Source: Symbiodinium natans
Lineage: Eukaryota; Sar; Dinophyceae; Suessiales; Symbiodiniaceae
Direction: 5' to 3'
Assembly (NCBI GenBank): GCA_905221605.1
Contig: CAJNDS010002079.1
Span: 1,786,001-1,850,000 of the forward strand
Length of the DNA: 64,000 bases
Position numbers and translations under genes: made by a program. Shown here piece by piece: positions 60,487-64,000 of this stretch (the stretch's first letter is position 1; each line of letters begins with the position of its first letter). The notes below the pieces were generated by a model. That model was not told the DNA's origin and did not search any database. It saw nothing but the letters and a program-made list of their open reading frames with translations.

Positions 60487-60587
60487 GACTTCGGGTGCCA
60501 CCTCTGCATCGCCGCCGAGCAAGGCCATGCCGAGTCACGCGCTTGCTGCTGGATGCCAGGGCCAACATCGAGGCAGCGCACAACTGG
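60487..60587 (+). pseudogene. Ankyrin repeat fragment with small indels
   Basis: In three + frame pieces: DFG, PPLH; then IAAEQGHAE; then TRLLLDARANIEAAHNW. Together they follow the ankyrin consensus (xTPLHxAAxxGHxEVxRLLLxAGANIEA). The frame shifts near CTGCATCGCC (two bases short) and GCCGAGTCACG (one base short); the shifts add up to three, so the outer parts share a frame and a stop-free reading exists. Either a decayed repeat or a drifted one. It fits downstream of the Ubl pieces. Confidence 0.6.
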
Positions 60588-60635
60588 GTTAGGGTTTTAG
60601 GGTTAGGGTTTAGGGTTTAGGGTTTCTGTTCATGG
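60588..60635 (+). repeat. Short TTTAGGG array
   Basis: Degenerate units directly after the ankyrin piece; a matching run lies upstream at 60366-60425. Confidence 0.88.
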
Positions 60636-61006
60636 TTAAGCGTTTATCGAGATTAGGGTTCACGAGTTCCCGCTTAGGGGTCTAGGTTTTTGCGGGTTCG
60701 GTTTAGGAACCGCCGAGAAATGGAAGAGGTAGCTCAGGGCTCGTTTTACGGGGCTCTAGATGCCACAAACCATATGTATATATATATATATTAGACGATG
60801 GTTACCTATGTACGGATTTAAAAACACGGTCGCAAGCCTCCCCATCGAAATACAACCCCTATATACAAAAGATTCCGATCCCCCCACGTATTCAGCGGGA
60901 TTTTCTACTTCAACAAAGGGGGCTGCTAACAAGCTACTCACGGTAATCCCGACAACATCGTCCCCTCCCCCACCCGCCCCACCCCAGCACCAACTCTGAC
61001 CCGAGC

Positions 61007-61100
61007 GATGCCCAGTAGTACCCTTATTCCTTTTTGGGGGTTTAAGGGTTCCCTTATAGACCTTTAGGCCAAAAAAGGGGCACACTTTTAAGCCCAGGTT
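61007..61100. mobile_element. Element family E, no array
   Basis: GATGCCCAGTAGTACCC, TTATTCCTTTTTGGGGG, TTTAAGGGTTCCC, CCAAAAAAGGGGCACAC. Near twin of 56919-57085 but with a single TTTAAGGG in place of the array. Confidence 0.78.
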
Positions 61101-61143
61101 AATGCGGCAGCATAGTAACCCCACAACACCCACTGGAGGGCGA

Positions 61144-61245
61144 GGGACACTGATGGTCGCAGTCCCTGTAGCTGAGGCAGGGGGCAGGGGTCCACACATG
61201 GAAATCGTGAGCCTACGCTGGAGGCCAGCCCAAATCACGCACCAT
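61144..61245 (+). pseudogene. Second ankyrin-like fragment, decayed
   Basis: GTLMVAV, then after a longer spacer PHMEIVSL in the same frame, and LEASPNHA in another frame. GHMEIVxLLLEAGAN is the ankyrin pattern these resemble. The extra residues in the middle and the frame change near CCTACGCTGGAG suggest decay. Supports an Ubl plus ankyrin gene. Confidence 0.42.
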
Positions 61246-61467
61246 GCCTGACCTTGCCAATGATCAAGTGTTTGCCATTAACTCCGGTCCTGGACAACTT
61301 GCTAAACCCCTAAACCACGAGACCCTTAACCTAAACCCCAAACCATTCGGCGGGCCACTCTTGGTGGTTGCAGTCGCGGTCCTAGTTGGAACAGTAAGGA
61401 TGCCACAGACTACGACAAGGGCAGCAGTGCGCACTGGATCTGCGGCGCACTGGTTTCTCATCAATGA

Positions 61468-61591
61468 CTTAGAGGTTCAGGCGGCACGAATAGGGTTTAG
61501 GGTATAGGGTTTCGGGTTAGGGTTTTAGGGTTTATTAAACTGGGTTGGCGTACACTTCTGATGGGTTTCTAAAGTAACATGAACCTCCAAG
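61468..61591. mobile_element. TIR element family A with internal array
   Basis: Left end CTTAGAGGTTCAGG, then GCGGCACGAA and degenerate TTTAGGG units (61491-61533), then GTACACTTCTGATGGGTTTC and TAACATGAACCTCCAAG with TA. The left interior is missing and replaced by the array. Confidence 0.7.
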
Positions 61592-61907
61592 TAGGAGTTG
61601 AGTGACGTACCATCATTGGGCAAGGGTTTATAGTATAGCAAGCTGAACCGCACCTTCTGCTAGTTCAGGTTACGTACCAAAAGCAGTGAGTAACTTTCTA
61701 GAGCTTAAGCATACAAATAATACTACATTGGTCAACGTCGTAAATTGAACCTTCTGCGGGCTATTTGAGCCCTAGGGATATCGGCGGTTCCTTAACAAAA
61801 CCCGGACAAACCCTGCCCCCGAAACCCGAAACTAGGTTCCTCAACAAGAGCCTCAGACAAAACGCCCAAAACTCAAACCCGAAACCCTAGTATAGGTCCT
61901 AACATGT

Positions 61908-62015
61908 GCCACGGACAGTGCAAAGTGGACCGGCGGCGTGTTTGTTGATGGAAAGAAGGTGCTTCGTCACCGCATGGATGCGAACGGAAGGGACAGCGCT
62001 GTAGCTTGGCAGGGT
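61908..62015 (+). CDS. Candidate exon, unknown product
   Basis: Thirty-six codons: ATDSAKWTGGVFVDGKKV then LRHRMDANGRDSAVAWQG to a TAG. TGGVFVDGKKVL has beta-hairpin character. Between unique sequence and a TTTAGGG run. Family unknown. Confidence 0.42.
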
Positions 62016-62147
62016 TAGGGTTTAGGGGTTCAGGGTGTAGGGTTAGGGTTGAGGGTTTAGGCTTAGAGTAGGCGATCTTGGTGCTTTCGTGGGCAGGGGT
62101 TGAGGGTTGGTTACACTTTGGAGCTTATAGGGGACTTCCGTATTCGA

Positions 62148-62381
62148 AATGTGTTCAAACAAGTGGAGCGAGGAAATTGCGCCAGCATTGCAAAGTGATA
62201 TTCTAGCCGGCTTGGATTGCTCGCGCCAGCGCGGACATCGCAGCCACCGACACTGGGAGGTTTCAGGGTACGGTATACCCACATTAAGAAGTGTCGTTAT
62301 TTTTAAGGGGCTGCGCCCATGGGCGGGCAGCGCACGCAGACGCCCGGGCGAGAGCATTTCAAGCATGTTTGAGGGCCCCTA
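62148..62381 (+). CDS. Weak candidate exon region
   Basis: Seventy-seven codons from ATG: MCSNKWSEEIAPALQSDI, LAGLDCSRQRGHRSHRHW, EVSGYGIPTLRSVVIFKG. A minus-strand frame overlaps. No domain. Confidence 0.3.
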
Positions 62382-62520
62382 AACTCCCTCAAATCCTAAG
62401 CGTTAAGTTTTAAGCATTTTCCGGCCCCTAAACTCCCTTCAAATCTCTAAGCGTTTGAGGGATCCAGAGAATCCTTAAAGTTTTCTAAGCACTTTATACG
62501 GCCCCTAAACTCCCTTTTTT
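62362..62520. repeat. Three-copy repeat (GGCCCCTAAACTCCC)
   Basis: GGCCCCTAAACTCCC occurs at about 62375, 62424 and 62501, each preceded by AAGCA-T/CTTT text and followed by CTTCAAAT or T-rich text. Confidence 0.92.
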
Positions 62521-62574
62521 TCCTAGCCCCGGGCTTAGTCACGTCGATAATTTGCCCGCCTTTGCCCCCCGCGG

Positions 62575-62665
62575 TCCCGCCCGGGAGCCGCTGATGCTCT
62601 GATGCGCGCCTGGGGGTCCCGGGCTGGACCCGCTGATGCTCATGATGAGCGCCCTCTGGGAGCCT
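62575..62665. repeat. Two-copy tandem repeat before a poly-A
   Basis: GTCCCGCCCGGGAGCCGCTG and GTCCCGGGCTGGACCCGCTG begin units of about 42 bases that continue ATGCTC.TGATG-GCGCC. Confidence 0.85.
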
Positions 62666-62688
62666 CCGTGGCGACGCAAAAAACCACG

Positions 62689-62719
<31 letters not shown>
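62689..62719 (+). repeat. Poly-A run (A31)
   Basis: Thirty-one A after CACG. It could be a retroposed tail of the short repeat upstream or a simple run. The lysine-rich frames through it are artefacts. Confidence 0.93.
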
Positions 62720-62721
<2 letters not shown>

Positions 62722-62739
62722 GTTCACGGCGACACGCGC

Positions 62740-62906
62740 CGGGTCGGCGGCAATGGCGTCCGGCCTAATTCTGCTTCGCAGAAGGACCAGAGGCCAGCAA
62801 GGCTATTCCCGGGACACCGGGCTAAAAGGTCAGGCATTTGCTCGGTCCTTTGGGGACCTCGCGCTGCCCGATTTAATGGCTACAACCGCAAGTGCCGCCG
62901 GAACCT
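62740..62906 (+). CDS. Weak candidate exon
   Basis: One + frame from ATG (62750) reads MASGLILLRRRTRGQQG, YSRDTGLKGQAFARSFGD, LALPDLMATTASAAGT; a second + frame is also open. Product unknown. Confidence 0.28.
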
Positions 62907-62930
62907 AAACCCTGATTCAGGTAACGTGAG

Positions 62931-63000
62931 CTCGCGCAAACGGAAAAGAACAAGGATGGGCAGGCCATCTTCGACGAAATTCGGCAGAGCAGGAGGAGAT
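62931..63000 (+). CDS. Candidate exon with GT donor
   Basis: After AACGTGAG the frame reads LAQTEKNKDGQAIFDEIRQ then SRRR and ends at GGAGAT|GTGAGC, a good donor. Charged helix; another + frame is open too. Family unknown. Confidence 0.4.
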
Positions 63001-63129
63001 GTGAGCGGTCTACGGTTTCGGTGTGTTGTTAGGGTTTCGGGTTTTAGGGGCCTAGGGTTTAGGGCTAGGGTTTAGGGCTTAGGGTGAGCGTTCAGGGTTT
63101 AAGGGGCATTAGAGGGGCTTCGCGGGTGT

Positions 63130-64000
63130 GATGAGAGCCGGGGGGGGGGGGTGGTGGGAGAGCGTTTGGCGGGGTGGGGCGGGTGGCGGGGAAAAAGGGT
63201 GGGGTGGCGGGTGAGGGGGTGGGTGGGGGGGGGTGGGGTGGCTGGGGAAGAGGGTGGGGGATTTGGAGGTAAGACGGAGCGGGGGCGGAGCAAGAGGAAA
63301 GAGCCTTAAAGGCAGTCTTTAAAGTCAGGCAAAAGGGGGGTGGGGGGGGGGGTGCGGGGCGGGTGGTGGGGGCGGGGGTGTGGGGGGGGGGGGTGGGGTG
63401 TGGGGGGTGGGGGGTGGGCTCTTTCAAACTCAGTATCAGGGGGGGGGGGTGTTTTTGGTGGGTGGGGGGCGGGGGGGGCCGTGGCGGGCGGGTGGGGGGG
63501 GGGGGGTGGGGGTGGGGTGGGGGGCGGAGAAGGGGGGTGGGCGGAGCAAGCAAGGCAGGCAGGAGCCCTCAAAGGTCAGTCCTAGAAGTGGGGGGGGGGT
63601 TGCGGGGGGGGTGGCGGGGTGCCGGGGGGGTGGGAGGGAAGGGGGGGTGGGGGAGCGGAGGGGGAGGAGTGGGGGGGGGGGGGTTGGGGGGGGGGGGTGG
63701 GGGGGGAAGCGGAATGGGCGGATCAAGCGTAGGGAAAGTCAATCTTGAGAGGGGGGGTGGTGGGGGGGGGGGGGTGTGTGGCGGGTGGCGAGAGAGCCCT
63801 CAGCCATCTAGGGGGTTGCGGGGGCGGGTAGGTTTTTTTTTTTCCTTGGGGGGGAGCGGAGCGGGCGGAGCAAAGCCCTTTCAAGTCGTCTTACAGCAAA
63901 GGGGTGGGGCGGGGGGTGGGGGGGGGGGGGGGGGGGTGGGAGCGGAGGGGGCGGAGCAAGATGGGGGGGGGCATGCACTGGAGCCCTTTAAGTCAGTCTT
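63130..64000. repeat. G-rich satellite with GCGGAGCAAG core
   Basis: GGCGGAGCAAG followed by text near GCCCTTTAAAGTCAGTCTT recurs at about 63284, 63540, 63717 (variant), 63864 and 63950, separated by long GGGGTGGGG tracts. The + strand is extremely G-rich, so quadruplexes are likely. P/H-rich minus frames up to 153 codons are artefacts. The block runs off the window end. Confidence 0.93.

Noticed and set aside
63092..63726. P/H-rich minus-strand ORFs up to 153 codons
   Set aside because: Translations of the G-rich satellite; composition alone keeps the frames open.
1..64000. tRNA, rRNA or other structured RNA genes
   Set aside because: I looked for tRNA T-loop words (GGTTCGAAT-like) with matching stems and found none; no rRNA-like stretch was recognised. 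A covariance-model search could overturn this.

Overview
The window reads as nuclear DNA of a eukaryote, most likely a dinoflagellate (possibly Symbiodiniaceae-like); a chromerid or another alga with plant-type telomere repeats is the main alternative. Seen directly: TTTAGGG/CCCTAAA units, pure and degenerate, occur throughout in both orientations, with dozens of short TIR (MITE-like) elements, microsatellites, homopolymer runs and a G-rich satellite at the right end. There is no long ORF, operon, ribosome binding site, tRNA or rRNA that I can recognise. Most open frames end in peptides such as LNPKP or GFRV, which are only translations of the 7-mer repeat.

Between the repeats lie islands of 50-190 bp with ordinary composition. 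Many read open in one + strand frame as protein-like sequence and often sit next to AG and GT/GC/GA splice-like dinucleotides. I annotate these as candidate exons at low to moderate confidence, because open frames this short also occur by chance. The best supported gene is at 57.1-61.3 kb. Three + strand pieces together look like a ubiquitin-like (Ubl) domain, followed by two decayed ankyrin-like repeats. A 110 bp inverted-repeat element sits inside the Ubl domain, flanked by a GGAG duplication, and removing it as a GA-AG intron keeps the frame. The next junction can be read as GC-AG. Non-canonical GC/GA donors, AG|G acceptors and one-way gene order are known dinoflagellate traits; the link to this window is inference.

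Layout. 1-13 kb: dense telomere-like arrays with variant units, several TIR elements and candidate exons. 13-22 kb: a 50-bp tandem repeat holding a TIR element, the longest pure TTTAGGG array (14.2-14.4 kb), candidate exons and TIR copies. 22-31 kb: a 60-bp duplication, a CACTTGGG minisatellite, degenerate filler and a TIR element lying inside a TTTAGGGG array. 31-45 kb: TTTAGGGG block, pure arrays, TA/CA microsatellites, a duplicated module near 40 kb and more TIR copies. 45-57 kb: C30 run, CT tract, TTTAGGGG, TTCAGGGG and CCCTAACTA blocks, candidate exons. 57-62 kb: Ubl/ankyrin gene, modular repeats and TIR elements. 62-64 kb: short tandem repeats, A31 and the G-rich satellite.

The most striking pattern is that telomere-like arrays occupy the interior or inverted ends of several TIR elements whose other copies lack an array. 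This points to repeated insertion, or growth from telomere-like seeds, at many sites, with at least one element inserted the other way round into an array.
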